Assembly (NCBI GenBank): GCA_964235765.1
Contig: CAXSDH010000004.1
Location: forward strand, 35,027 to 99,026
Direction of reading: 5' to 3'
From: JAVVHH01 sp964235765
GTDB lineage: Bacteria > Pseudomonadota > Alphaproteobacteria > Acetobacterales > Acetobacteraceae
Length of the DNA: 64,000 nt
This document shows, in pieces, positions 26,062-34,499 of this stretch (positions within the stretch are counted from its first letter, which is position 1; each line of letters starts with the position of its first letter). The position numbers were made by a program, and so were the translations under genes. The notes beneath the pieces were generated by a model. It had not been told where the DNA came from, did no database searches, and was given only the letters and a program-made list of their open reading frames with translations.

Positions 26062-27047
26062 CGGAAGGCGGGTCCGGGGGCCGCCGGCCCGCGAGCGACC
26101 ATTTCGACGGGAAGCGGTTCTTCAACCCCGGGCAACCCTCGACGGATCGGTCGTTCATAGAAGTCCTGCGCTGGAAGCTGTCGGCCGGGCGTGCGCCCTG
26201 GGCCGAGCTGCGGGCGGGCCCGGGCGCGCGGCCTGCGACGCGGGTGGACGGCCTCGCCGTCACCATGGTCGGCCACGCATCCGTGCTGATCCAGACATCC
26301 GGGCGGAACATCCTGGTGGACCCGGTCTGGTCGGCGCGCGCCAGCCCGCTTCGCTTCGCCGGGCCGAAGCGGTGGGATGCGCCCGGCATCGCCCTTGCCG
26401 ACCTGCCGCCGATCGACACGGTGCTCATCACCCATGGGCACTACGACCACCTCGACGCCCCGACGCTGACGCGCCTGCAAGCGGCGCATCGGCCACGGGT
26501 GGTGGCGCCGCTGGGGCACGAGGCCGTGCTGGCCAGGGCGATGCCGGGCGCGCGGGTGGACAGCGGGGATTGGGGAGAGCGGTTCGCGCTCGGCGGCGGC
26601 GTGGCCGTGACGGTGCACCCGGCCTACCACTGGTCTGCCCGGCGCCTGGCCGACCGGCGGCGGGCATTGTGGTGCGGCTTCGTTCTCGAGGGTCCGGCCG
26701 GGCCCGTGTACGTCGCGGGCGACACCGCTTACGGCGACGGCGGCCCGTTCCGGCAGGTGCGGGAGCGGTTCGGGGCGCCGGTGGCCGCCATCCTGCCGAT
26801 CGGCGCCTACGAGCCGCGATGGTTCATGCGCAACCAGCACGTAAACCCCGACGAAGCGGTGCGGATCATGCTGGATTGCGGCGCGCTCCAGGCGCTCGGC
26901 GTGCACTGGGGCACGTTCCGGCTCACCGACGAGTCTCGGCTCGCGCCGGTGGGGGCGCTGGAAGCGGCCTGCCGGCGGCATGGGGTGGAGCCGGCCCGCT
27001 TCGTCCCGCTGCGTCCGGGGGAGGTGTGGACCGCAGGGGCGTCGTGA
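26058..27047 (+). CDS. MBL-fold metallo-hydrolase (UlaG/NAPE-PLD-like)
   Basis: Metallo-beta-lactamase-fold hydrolase. The metal motif is ITHGHYDHLD; other metal ligands lie in VHPAYHWSARR, VAGDTAYGDG and the final LGVHWGTFRL. The N-terminal SDHFDGKRFFNPGQ segment (from about 26094) is the conserved beginning of this subfamily, yet it lies upstream of the first ordinary start codon (GTG 26244). The only candidate start that includes it is CTG 26058, which overlaps the aminotransferase stop as CTGA. Starting at 26244 would remove the conserved segment. The enzyme resembles membrane-lipid or lactone hydrolases; substrate unknown. Confidence 0.82.
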   Translation: MTEGGSGGRRPASDHFDGKRFFNPGQPSTDRSFIEVLRWKLSAGRAPWAELRAGPGARPATRVDGLAVTMVGHASVLIQTSGRNILVDPVWSARASPLRFAGPKRWDAPGIALADLPPIDTVLITHGHYDHLDAPTLTRLQAAHRPRVVAPLGHEAVLARAMPGARVDSGDWGERFALGGGVAVTVHPAYHWSARRLADRRRALWCGFVLEGPAGPVYVAGDTAYGDGGPFRQVRERFGAPVAAILPIGAYEPRWFMRNQHVNPDEAVRIMLDCGALQALGVHWGTFRLTDESRLAPVGALEAACRRHGVEPARFVPLRPGEVWTAGAS

Positions 27048-27074
27048 ACGCGCCGAGGAAGAATCCCCTCGGGA

Positions 27075-28064
27075 TCAGCCCTGCGACTGGCTCTGCGCCT
27101 GCAACAAGGGCCTCCAGTCGCGGAAGAAGGCGGTGCCGATCTCGGCGGCGACCCGGCTGAGATCGGTTTGCAGGCGGTCCAGGAAATCGTGCAGGCCGCC
27201 GGGCTGCAGGAACCCCGAGCCCTGTTGCAGCGCGGACCTCAACTCGGCCGCCCGCTCCAGCACGGCCGACGTGTCGCGCAGGCCATACCGGCTGCGGAGT
27301 TGGTGCAGGTGCCACTCGATGTCCCGCACGCATAGCGCCACGCTGCGCGCAAACGACGTGTCGCCCAGCAGGAACGCCACGACGTCGGATGGCTGGAACC
27401 CCGCCTGCGCCACGCGGCGGAAGGCATGATAGCCCGCCGCCGCCCGCAGCACCGCGTTCCACTGCGTCAGCTCGACCACGCGCCGCTCTTCCTCGGAGCC
27501 GCGCACCAGCAGGTGATATTTGATGTCGAGCAACCGCGTGATCTGGTCGGCGCGCTCCACGAGCCGGCCCAGCATATAGAAATGCCAGCCCTGATCGCGG
27601 AAGAACGTGCCCTCGGTGATCCCGGTATGGGCCTGCACGCCCTCCTTGATCCGCCGGCACAGGCGTGAGAGCGCGTCCCCGTCCAACTCCGCCGGCTCGA
27701 TGGCCAGCACGTCGCGATGGAACACGTTCAACTGCATCCACATCTCGGTGCTGATCAGCGGCCGCAGGGTGCGGGCGTTGGTTCGGGCGAACTCGATGGC
27801 CGACGGGATGCTGTTCGGATTGTCCATATCGAGCAAATAGAAGTGCTTGACCGTGGGCGCGTCGACCGGGCGCCCCTCCAGCCCGGCCTCGTCCGCGTTG
27901 ATGGCCACCAGGGCGGCCCAGGACTCGGCTTCGCGGCCAGGACTCTCGAAGGTCTGGGTCACGTCGACCAGCCGAGCGAGATTTTCCACCCGCTCGAGAT
28001 AGCGCGCCATCCAGAACAGGCCTTCGGCATCGCGCGTGAGCAGCGCATTGACGTGCAAGGTCAT
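27075..28064 (-). CDS. Alpha-E domain protein (DUF403)
   Basis: All-helical protein of 329 residues. FWMARYLERVENLARLVDVTQ at the N-terminus and ERADQITRLLDIKYH, which repeats the ER-x-x-x-x-ARLLD pattern, define the alpha-E family. It is encoded immediately downstream of, and overlapping by four bases (ATGA), a circularly permuted ATP-grasp gene. This pairing is known from amidoligase-type operons that usually also encode a transglutaminase-like protein. Those operons are proposed to build or modify peptide-like metabolites; the product is unknown. The gene is convergent with the metallo-hydrolase. Confidence 0.88.
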   Translation of the reverse strand: MTLHVNALLTRDAEGLFWMARYLERVENLARLVDVTQTFESPGREAESWAALVAINADEAGLEGRPVDAPTVKHFYLLDMDNPNSIPSAIEFARTNARTLRPLISTEMWMQLNVFHRDVLAIEPAELDGDALSRLCRRIKEGVQAHTGITEGTFFRDQGWHFYMLGRLVERADQITRLLDIKYHLLVRGSEEERRVVELTQWNAVLRAAAGYHAFRRVAQAGFQPSDVVAFLLGDTSFARSVALCVRDIEWHLHQLRSRYGLRDTSAVLERAAELRSALQQGSGFLQPGGLHDFLDRLQTDLSRVAAEIGTAFFRDWRPLLQAQSQSQG

Positions 28065-29503
28065 TCTGCGAGCACCCAGGTGTCCTTCGAGCCGCCGCCC
28101 TGCGAGGAGTTCACGATCAGGCTGCCCTCCTTCAACGCAACGCGCGACAATCCGCCGGGCAACACCCAGGTGTTGCGGCCGGTGACGGCGAACGGCCTGA
28201 GGTCGAGGTGGCGGGGGCGCAGCCCGGCCTCGGTCAGCGTCGGCGCCACCGAGAGCCCGATCATGGGCTGGCTGATCCAGTTGCCCGGATCGGCTACAAG
28301 CGCCGCACGGGCAGCCGCCAGCTCGGCCTGGCTGGCCCGGGGGCCGACGGTAATCCCGTATCCGCCGCTCTCCCCAACCGGCTTGATCACCAGCTTGTCG
28401 AAGTTGGCGAGGGTATAGTCCAAGCCCTCCCGCTCTCCGCAGATATGGGTTTCGACGTTCGGCAGCACCGGGTCCTCGCCCAGGTAGTAGCGGATGATGC
28501 GGGGCATGTAGGCATAAACGGCCTTGTCGTCCGCGACGCCCGTGCCGACGGCGTTGGCCAGGGTAACGTTGCCGCGGCGCCACGCCCCAATCAAGCCGGG
28601 CACGCCGAGCACGCTGTCCGCGCGGAACACCGTCGGGTCTAGGAAGTCGTCGGCGATGCGGCGATAGATCGTGTGCACCACCCGCAGCCCGGCCGTGGTC
28701 CGCATCCAAACCCGGTCGTCCTCCACGACGAGATCGGGGCCTTCAACCAGCGGCACGCCCATCTCGCGCGCGAGAAAGACATGCTCGAAATAGGCCGAGT
28801 TGTAGATGCCCGGCGAGAGCAGCACCACTTGCGGGTCGCCCACCCCCTCCGGCGCGATCTCGTCCATGGCGCTGCGCAACCGGCGCCCGTAATCGTCCAC
28901 CGGACGCAATTTCATGCCCGCCACGAGGTCCGGGAAGGTCCGCAGCATCAAGTGCCGGTTCTCGACCACGTAGGATACGCCGGACGGGGTGCGCGCATTG
29001 TCTTCCAGCACGCAGAAGTCCCCGTGCTGGTCACGCACGATGTCAATTCCGCAAATATGGACGTAGGTGCCGAAACGGACGGGGAAGCCTTCCATTTCCG
29101 GGCGGTAATTTGCATTGCCGTACACGAGGCCGCCGGGCACGACGCCGTCGTGGATAATGTGCCGGGCATTGTAGATGTCGGCCAGGAACAGGTTCAACGC
29201 CCGCACCCGCTGTACGACGCCACGCTCCAGCACCGCCCACTCATGGGCCGCGATGATGCGGGGAACGCAGTCGAACGGCAGAATGCGGTCGATCGCCGTG
29301 GCTTCGGAATACACCGTGAAGGTAATGCCGAGGTTGAACAGGTCGCCTTCCGCCGCACGTGCACGCATCCGCAATGCCTGCAACCCGATTTCGGCGATGC
29401 GCTGGCGGACGAGCGCTGCCGAGCCGCCATCGCGTGCGCGAGCGGACAGTTCGCAGTAGAACTGGCCGGGATCGTAGGAGGCGAAGGGGTCGGTCGGCGT
29501 CAT
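28061..29503 (-). CDS. Circularly permuted ATP-grasp type 2 protein (DUF404/DUF407)
   Basis: Predicted ATP-dependent carboxylate-amine/peptide ligase, 480 residues. Typical segments are FDCVPRIIAAHEWAVLERGVVQRVRALN, NANYRPEMEGF, CVLEDNARTPSGVSYVVENR (with the acidic metal-binding ED-N), LVIKPVGESGGYGITVGPRA and the C-terminal NSSQGGGSKDTWVL. ATG 29503 (MTPTDPFASYDPG) is the usual start; upstream in-frame codons add no recognisable sequence. It forms a two-gene operon with the alpha-E gene. No transglutaminase or protease partner is found nearby, although a metallo-hydrolase follows on the opposite strand. Confidence 0.92.
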   Translation of the reverse strand: MTPTDPFASYDPGQFYCELSARARDGGSAALVRQRIAEIGLQALRMRARAAEGDLFNLGITFTVYSEATAIDRILPFDCVPRIIAAHEWAVLERGVVQRVRALNLFLADIYNARHIIHDGVVPGGLVYGNANYRPEMEGFPVRFGTYVHICGIDIVRDQHGDFCVLEDNARTPSGVSYVVENRHLMLRTFPDLVAGMKLRPVDDYGRRLRSAMDEIAPEGVGDPQVVLLSPGIYNSAYFEHVFLAREMGVPLVEGPDLVVEDDRVWMRTTAGLRVVHTIYRRIADDFLDPTVFRADSVLGVPGLIGAWRRGNVTLANAVGTGVADDKAVYAYMPRIIRYYLGEDPVLPNVETHICGEREGLDYTLANFDKLVIKPVGESGGYGITVGPRASQAELAAARAALVADPGNWISQPMIGLSVAPTLTEAGLRPRHLDLRPFAVTGRNTWVLPGGLSRVALKEGSLIVNSSQGGGSKDTWVLAE

Positions 29504-29738
29504 CTGTGTTGCCCAGGCTGGAACATGACTATGCAGCGAACGTGCCTGTAGCATGTCCGCTGGCGGCGGCGGAATAGAGGCTTGCGCTTCGTTGCGGCGG
29601 TTCGGCCACAACCGTAACAGTGCCGGGCCGGGTTCAGGCTTTCCTGTTGCAATACCGGGCAATAGCCGGTTTACCTCAGCGCCAGGTTGATCGAGGGGCG
29701 TTTCCCCCGACCCTGAAGTTTTCGGCAAGGAGTTTCCG
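29504..29738. promoter_or_regulatory. Divergent promoter region (ATP-grasp operon / small secreted protein)
   Basis: This 235-base gap must hold both promoters. It contains an inverted repeat ACCGG-N7-CCGGT at 29654-29670 that could be an operator. AAGGAG precedes ATG 29739. No confident promoter boxes were identified. Confidence 0.3.
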
Positions 29739-30242
29739 ATGCGCATCCTGTTTTCCGGTCTGATCGCCGCGGGCCTAGTCACGAGCCAGATCGCCGCGGC
29801 CGAATGCACCCGTCCCAGCGACCACACGGCCTTCGACGTGACCGGGCTCAAGACGCAGCTGATGGTCACCGCGCTGACCTGCAGCGCGGATGAACGCTAC
29901 AACGCATTCGTTGTGAAGTACCGGCCCGACCTGCTGGCCCAGGAGAAACTGCTGAACACCTACTTCAGCCGGACTTATGGCCGGTCCGCCAACAAGCAGC
30001 ACGACGATTACGTCACGCAGCTGGCCAACAGCCAGTCGCAGACCGGCCTGAAGCAGGGAAGCCGGTTCTGTGACCGCAACATGGGCATCTTCGATGAGGT
30101 GATGGCGTTGCGGAGCGGCTCCGAGTTGCCGGACTTCGCGGCTGGCAAGTCGTTGTCGCAACCCGTGTCGCTGACGTCGTGCGGGGGCGCCCCTGAGCGT
30201 GCCACACGGACGGCAGCGCACTCTTCCCGCCGCCGGTCGTAG
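29739..30242 (+). CDS. Small secreted protein of unknown function
   Basis: I do not recognise the family. The 167-residue product has a clear Sec signal peptide (MRILFSGLIAAGLVTSQIAAA, cleavage before residue 22). The mature protein contains four cysteines (near residues 23, 48, 109 and 147), which could form two periplasmic disulfides. The middle part (YRPDLLAQEKLLNTYFSRTYG) is helical and charged. The last 15 residues are Arg/Ser/Thr-rich and low in complexity, unlike the rest, so the stop may not be ancestral. AAGGAG sits 6-7 bases before the ATG. It is convergent with an OmpA gene across a hairpin. Confidence 0.7.
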   Translation: MRILFSGLIAAGLVTSQIAAAECTRPSDHTAFDVTGLKTQLMVTALTCSADERYNAFVVKYRPDLLAQEKLLNTYFSRTYGRSANKQHDDYVTQLANSQSQTGLKQGSRFCDRNMGIFDEVMALRSGSELPDFAAGKSLSQPVSLTSCGGAPERATRTAAHSSRRRS

Positions 30243-30251
30243 CCGGAGCGG

Positions 30252-30278
30252 CGCCCTCTCCCGGCTGGGGAGAGGGCG
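30252..30278. terminator. Intergenic GC-rich hairpin between convergent genes
   Basis: CGCCCTCTCCC (30252-30262) pairs with GGGGAGAGGGCG (30267-30278) around a GGCT loop, between the secreted-protein gene and the convergent OmpA gene. It lacks a T-run. The CCCTCTCCC/GGGAGAGGG sequence resembles REP-like intergenic palindromes of other proteobacteria. It could act as a bidirectional terminator or mRNA 3' stabiliser. Confidence 0.5.
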
Positions 30279-30284
30279 ATCCGG

Positions 30285-31373
30285 CTAGCGAAGCACGATT
30301 TCCACACGCCGGTTCTGCGGCTCGCGCACGCCTGCCGCGGTCCGGACCAACGGCCGCATGTCACCGTAGCCCTGCACCGAGATCGCCTGCCGCGGCACGC
30401 CCAGCCGCACCAGTTCCGAAGCCACGTTCTGTGCGCGCCGGACGGACAGGCCCTGGTTATACTGCGGCGTGCCGGAACGGTCGGCATGGCCAGCGACTTC
30501 GATGCGCGTAACCTGCACCCGCGTGGTCGCCTGCGCCGCTTCGGCGACGATCTGGCGGGCGCGATCGGTGAGGTCCGCGCGGTCCCAGTCGAAGAACACC
30601 AGGTAGGTTCGGGCGTCCTGCGCCGCCGGTGCGGCGACCGGGACGGGAGCCACAACAGGAGGGGGCGCGACGTTGAACGCGTACCGCAAGCCCAGCATGA
30701 GGCTGTGATTGTAGTCGCCCGTCGTCTTGACGCGCCCGAACGCGGCCGATGCCGGGCCGAACGTGGCGGCGCCAAACTCACGGTCGCCGGCTAAAGCGAA
30801 GTAGCGATACTCGGCCGTGAGGGACAAGCCCACCACGGGCGGGATCGGGAAAGAGAGCCCGGCGATCACCTGGTACGCGAAACTGCTGTCGGTGCCGCTT
30901 ACCGTGTTCCGGAAGGCACCGATCGACTGGGTCGAGCGTTGCTCAATCCACTGATAGCCAGCGCCGCCGCCGACGTAAGGATACACGTAGGGGCTTCGGA
31001 TATCGAGGTCGAACAGCACGTTGAACATCGGGCCGTACTTCTGTTCGCGGCCGCCGAACGAGGTGGTGCCTGGCGGCTGCCCGCCGCTGAACCGATTGTA
31101 ACGGTAGCTGCCTTCCAACTCGACGCGCAGGCCGTTCCCGAAGCCGTAGCCCAAGCTCCCCAGGCCTGCCACGCCGACATCCGACGACGTATGACCGAAC
31201 AGTGGCGTCGAGACGGCTCCGAAGGTCGCCGACTTGAGCCGTTGTTGCTCCATGAAGTTCGCGCCCCCGGCCGCGCCGATGTAGAGGCCGGTTACTGGCT
31301 GGGCCGATGCCACTCCGGACAGCGCGGAACTGGCTGCGAGCAGAGTGGCACCCAGCAGAAGCTTACGCGTCAT
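30285..31373 (-). CDS. OmpA-family outer-membrane protein (copy 1)
   Basis: 362 residues. The signal peptide MTRKLLLGATLLAASSALSG.. ends at ASA before QPVTGLYIGAAGG. An eight-strand beta-barrel domain follows (residues about 25-235; EGSYRYNRF, YPYVGGGAGYQW, LTAEYRYFAL, HSLMLGLRYAF), then a Pro/Ala linker. The periplasmic OmpA peptidoglycan-binding domain (about 250-362) includes VFFDWDRADLT, EVAGHADRSGTPQYNQGLS and RRAQNVASELVRLGV. Start ATG 31373. The C-terminal domain is almost identical to that of the next gene (31605-32795) while the barrels have diverged, so they are tandem paralogues. Function: envelope anchoring, possibly a small porin. Confidence 0.9.
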   Translation of the reverse strand: MTRKLLLGATLLAASSALSGVASAQPVTGLYIGAAGGANFMEQQRLKSATFGAVSTPLFGHTSSDVGVAGLGSLGYGFGNGLRVELEGSYRYNRFSGGQPPGTTSFGGREQKYGPMFNVLFDLDIRSPYVYPYVGGGAGYQWIEQRSTQSIGAFRNTVSGTDSSFAYQVIAGLSFPIPPVVGLSLTAEYRYFALAGDREFGAATFGPASAAFGRVKTTGDYNHSLMLGLRYAFNVAPPPVVAPVPVAAPAAQDARTYLVFFDWDRADLTDRARQIVAEAAQATTRVQVTRIEVAGHADRSGTPQYNQGLSVRRAQNVASELVRLGVPRQAISVQGYGDMRPLVRTAAGVREPQNRRVEIVLR

Positions 31374-31522
31374 CCTCGATCCTTTCTTCGGGGCGCACCC
31401 CTCACATGGCGCTATCGTAACGCGGCCACTTGGCATGTATAACGTGCCGCACGGCGTGCGGATCGCTTTGGGGCGCCCAGAGTTCAACTTGGCGGCTGCA
31501 TGATGCCCTACCGCAACACACG

Positions 31523-31553
31523 AAAAGGCCAGCCCACCGCTGGACCAGCCTTG
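31523..31553 (-). terminator. Probable rho-independent terminator of OmpA copy 2
   Basis: On the minus strand, about 50 bases after the stop, GGTCCAGC and GCTGGCC form a hairpin (one bulged base, GGTGG loop) followed immediately by TTTT. Position and T-run fit termination of the gene at 31605-32795, separating it from copy 1. Confidence 0.6.
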
Positions 31554-31604
31554 ATCGCGACCTGGCCGGCCCACCCGGGCCAGCCAGGGGTATATTCGGC
31601 CTGC

Positions 31605-32795
31605 TTACTGCAGGACGATTTCGACGCGGCGGTTTTGCGGCTCGCGGACGCCAGCTGCGGTCGGCACCAGCGGACGGGTTTCGCCGAAGCCCTGCACCGA
31701 GATCGCCTGCCGGGGCACGCCCAGGCGGACCAGCTCGGAGGCAACGTTCTGTGCTCGGCGAACCGACAGGCCCTGGTTGTAGCGGGGCGTGCCGGAACGG
31801 TCGGTGTAGCCGGAGACCTGGATCCGCGTAACCTGCACGCGGGTGGTGGCCTGGGCGGCCTCGGCGACGATCTGCCGGGCGCGATCGGTCAGGTCCGCAC
31901 GGTCCCAATCGAAGAACACCAGATAGGTCCGCGAGTCGTTGCGGACGGCTGCCGCGGGAACCACGGCCATAACCGGCGGCGGCGCTGCATTGAAGGCGTA
32001 GCGAAGCCCAAGCAGGACGCTGTGGTTGTAATCGTCGCTGAATTCGACGCGCGCGCGGGTGGCTAGGCCACCGCGGGTCGGGCCGGTGGAGAAGTACTGG
32101 TAGTTGTAGGTCCGGTCCTGGGCGAGGCCCATGAACCGGTACTCGGCCGTGAGCGACAAGCCAGGAACGGCGCCGATCGGGAATGACGCGCCGATGATGG
32201 CCTGGTAGGCGAAGGAGCCGTCGGCGTCATTGGAACGCAGGAGGTTGTTGAAGCCACCCGGTGCACCAACCTGCGGGCCGGTGTTGCCGTAGAAGCGGGC
32301 GTTGCGATGCTGCGCCCACTGATAACCGCCGCCAAGGCCGACATACGGAACGACGGGCAGGAAGCCCAGGCCAACCACCGAGGGGTCGAAGTCATACAGG
32401 ACGTTGAGCATCGCCCCATACTTCATCTCGTCGCCGCCGGCGGACGCACGGCGGTTTACGCCGCTGCCGTCGTTGCTGCCGGCGCTGGTGAACTTGTTCT
32501 GGCGGTAGCTGCCTTCGAGCTCGAGCCGTAGGCCGTTGCCGAGGCCGTAGCCGACGCTGGCCACGCCGATGAAGCCCGTATCCATCCGCACGTTGGTATT
32601 GGCAATGCCGTTACCGCCCGTGCTGGTTTGCGGGATGCCCAAATTGGGGAACCCGACAGAGTTGATGCTCTGGTCTTGCATGAAGTTGGCACCGGCGCCT
32701 GCGCCGATGTAGAGGCCGCTGATGGCCTGGGCCTTGGCAGCGACGGGCGCTGCTGCCAGGACGGTCGCGGCGAGTAGCGCGCTGCGGAGCTTCAT
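31605..32795 (-). CDS. OmpA-family outer-membrane protein (copy 2)
   Basis: 396 residues with signal peptide MKLRSALLAATVLAAAPVAA.. cut near KAQA. The beta-barrel is longer than in copy 1, with loops rich in Asn/Gly (QTSTGGNGIANTNVRMDTGF; FYGNTGPQVGAPGGFNNLL). The OmpA domain (about 285-396) carries VFFDWDRADLTDRARQIVAE, QVSGYTDRSGTPRYNQGLS and RRAQNVASELVRLG. GAGGAGAG lies upstream of ATG 32795. It differs from the copy 1 OmpA domain at only about a dozen positions in 110, against poor similarity in the barrel loops, suggesting surface diversification with conservation or gene conversion of the anchor. Confidence 0.92.
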   Translation of the reverse strand: MKLRSALLAATVLAAAPVAAKAQAISGLYIGAGAGANFMQDQSINSVGFPNLGIPQTSTGGNGIANTNVRMDTGFIGVASVGYGLGNGLRLELEGSYRQNKFTSAGSNDGSGVNRRASAGGDEMKYGAMLNVLYDFDPSVVGLGFLPVVPYVGLGGGYQWAQHRNARFYGNTGPQVGAPGGFNNLLRSNDADGSFAYQAIIGASFPIGAVPGLSLTAEYRFMGLAQDRTYNYQYFSTGPTRGGLATRARVEFSDDYNHSVLLGLRYAFNAAPPPVMAVVPAAAVRNDSRTYLVFFDWDRADLTDRARQIVAEAAQATTRVQVTRIQVSGYTDRSGTPRYNQGLSVRRAQNVASELVRLGVPRQAISVQGFGETRPLVPTAAGVREPQNRRVEIVLQ

Positions 32796-33007
32796 TCTTT
32801 CTCTCCTCGTTTCAGTTCTGCGGTTCGACGCAGCCGGGGGCTCGGTGGCTCGGGACTCGTTCCCCCGCCTCTCGGTGAACGGACAATAGCACCATCCGTC
32901 GCAAGCGCGAGATGGGTGTGGCACTTTACCCCTGGCTTGTGGCAAAACGGTCACACGCCACTGCGCAGATTAGCCACACATACCCGTGAGCAAAACGTTT
33001 CGCGTCC

Positions 33008-33343
33008 CTACACAAGGCGCGCCTCGAACGGCGGCAACAGGTCGGGCGCTTCGAACTCGAGGACCCAAAGATCCGGATCGCGTCCGACCTGGCGCGCCAC
33101 GTAGGCGTCCGCCGCCGCCTGGTCCACCGGCAACGGGCCCGTCGCCCGCATCCAGGACACGTCACCTTCCCCGGCCCTGACTTGGGACAGCACGCTCAGC
33201 CCGTCCCGCCCACGCAGCACGACGACGACGCCGCCCGCATCGGCATCACCCCGGCGCAGCACCGCGCCGGGCCGCCCGTCGATGTCGCCCATGCGGAGTG
33301 CCATCTGCACCCAGAGCTTGGCCTTCACACGTGGTTCCGCCAT
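33008..33343 (-). CDS. DUF1491 family protein
   Basis: Small cytosolic protein of 111 residues conserved in alphaproteobacteria. Typical features are the N-terminus AEPRVKAKLWVQMALR, the central AVLRRGDADAGGVVVVLRG, and RATGPLPVDQAAADAYVARQ with the C-terminal DPDLWVLEFE. ATG 33343 is chosen over an in-frame start two codons upstream. Function unknown. It is divergent from the small genes that precede the type VI locus. Confidence 0.83.
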   Translation of the reverse strand: MAEPRVKAKLWVQMALRMGDIDGRPGAVLRRGDADAGGVVVVLRGRDGLSVLSQVRAGEGDVSWMRATGPLPVDQAAADAYVARQVGRDPDLWVLEFEAPDLLPPFEARLV

Positions 33344-33437
33344 CAACAAATCCTTAACCGGCAGTGCCTATCATAGCGTGGCGAAACTGCTCCGTTCCGT
33401 GCGGGATGCAACATACGCTTTCAAGGAGGATGCGCCC

Positions 33438-33591
33438 ATGCTGCGGTTGATCGCCTTGCTCCTGCAGTGGGCCGGCCCACTGCTCAACCGGCTGCTCGGA
33501 ATGCTGGAAGCCGGGCTGCTGCGCCGCCGGGCGCCGCTTGAACGGGGGCGGGCAGACTGCCAGAAAGGGCTGGCAACCACGAGGCGTGACG
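33438..33591 (+). other. Possible small hydrophobic peptide start with strong Shine-Dalgarno
   Basis: AAGGAGG at 33423-33429 lies eight bases before ATG 33438, the best ribosome site in the vicinity. The frame begins MLRLIALLLQWAGPLLNRLL, an amphipathic or membrane-inserting helix of about 30 residues, then continues without a stop to 33971. Beyond 33592 it is the out-of-frame shadow of the next gene and is not credible. Either a short membrane peptide was fused to shadow sequence by loss of its stop, or this is only a translated leader. Low certainty. Confidence 0.3.
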
Positions 33592-33795
33592 ATGGCCGAC
33601 CCCAAGCCGATGACCGAAGCCCAGCGCGCCTACGAGCAGAAACGCGCCAAGAAGGCCGGCAAGTCGATGGACATCTGGCTGGAGCAGAAGCGCCAGCGCC
33701 AGGCCGCCGAGGCAAAGCCCACCCTCGTGGCCGCGGCGCCGAAAAAGCCTGGCCTGATCCGCCGCCTGCTGGACCGCGCGCACAAACCGCTCTGA
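33592..33795 (+). CDS. Small basic protein of unknown function
   Basis: 67 residues beginning MADPKPMTEAQRAYEQKRAK, rich in Lys, Arg, Gln and Ala, predicted largely helical (EAQRAYEQKR, DIWLEQKRQRQAAEAK) with a basic C-terminus (GLIRRLLDRAHKPL). Start choice: ATG 33592 follows GAGGCGTG at moderate distance. It is not recognised as a named family. Its composition suggests a nucleic-acid or membrane-surface binding peptide, but that is only a guess. It lies about 170 bases upstream of tssJ. Confidence 0.55.
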   Translation: MADPKPMTEAQRAYEQKRAKKAGKSMDIWLEQKRQRQAAEAKPTLVAAAPKKPGLIRRLLDRAHKPL

Positions 33796-33967
33796 TCCCT
33801 CGCGCAGTCCACGCCGACTTGCAGCATTGGCGTGCCCCAGCGCGGGAAATGGCGCATGCGTGTCGGATCCCTAGGCCAAGTGGCAAACCTGGCAGTCGCG
33901 CTCCCCGGCGCTTCCTTTCAGAGCCGTTCCGGTGCATGATCAACGCAGGTTTGAGGGAACTCGTGGA

Positions 33968-34489
33968 ATGATCCTCCGTGCGGCCGTCCGACGGCTCGTG
34001 GGCGTAGCTGGCCTAGGTCCGGCCATGTTGCTGCTTCTGGCCAGTTGCGCCGCGCCTCCTCCGCCGCCGCCGCCGCCCACCATCGTCGACTTGACGCTCA
34101 CGACCGGCAGCGACGCCAATCCCACGACATCGGGGCAGGGTGCGCCGGTGGTCGTGCGGGTTTACCAGCTTGGGTCCGCGGCCGGGTTCGAAAAGGCGGA
34201 GTTCTTCCGGCTGCTGAACCAGGACAGCGCGACGCTCGGCGCAGACCTGGTCAAGAAAGACGAGTACCTCCTCGCCCCCGGCAGTTCGCGCAGGGTGAAC
34301 CTGACACCGTCGGCCACAGTGAAGGCCATTGGCGTGTTCGCCGCCTATCGCGACTTCCAGAAGGTCGCCTGGCGCGGAACGGCGGAGGTGCCCCCGAACA
34401 AGACCACAGATGTCGCCGTGCGCGCCGATGCGGCGGGGGTCAGCGTGGCGGCCACCCCCGCCCCGCCCCCGCCGAAGCCCGCCAGCTGA
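33968..34489 (+). CDS. tssJ: Type VI secretion lipoprotein TssJ
   Basis: Outer-membrane lipoprotein of the TssJLM trans-envelope complex; 173 residues. The lipobox LLLASC places the acylated cysteine at residue 27 of the ATG 33968 start, followed by an eight-proline run, then the TssJ transthyretin-like fold (DLTLTTGSDANPTTSGQGAP, VVVRVYQLGSAAGFEKAEFF, LAPGSSRRVNL, IGVFAAYRDF). A Pro/Ala tail ends the protein. GAGGGAA precedes the start. It is the first gene of the type VI operon; tssK starts ten bases after its stop. Confidence 0.9.
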   Translation: MILRAAVRRLVGVAGLGPAMLLLLASCAAPPPPPPPPTIVDLTLTTGSDANPTTSGQGAPVVVRVYQLGSAAGFEKAEFFRLLNQDSATLGADLVKKDEYLLAPGSSRRVNLTPSATVKAIGVFAAYRDFQKVAWRGTAEVPPNKTTDVAVRADAAGVSVAATPAPPPPKPAS

Positions 34490-34499
34490 GACGTCTGGA

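Noticed and set aside
33796..33967. Possible sigma-54 promoter (TGGCA...GGCAG near 33870) upstream of tssJ
   Set aside because: The GG-to-GC spacing is eight bases, not ten, so it does not fit the sigma-54 consensus.
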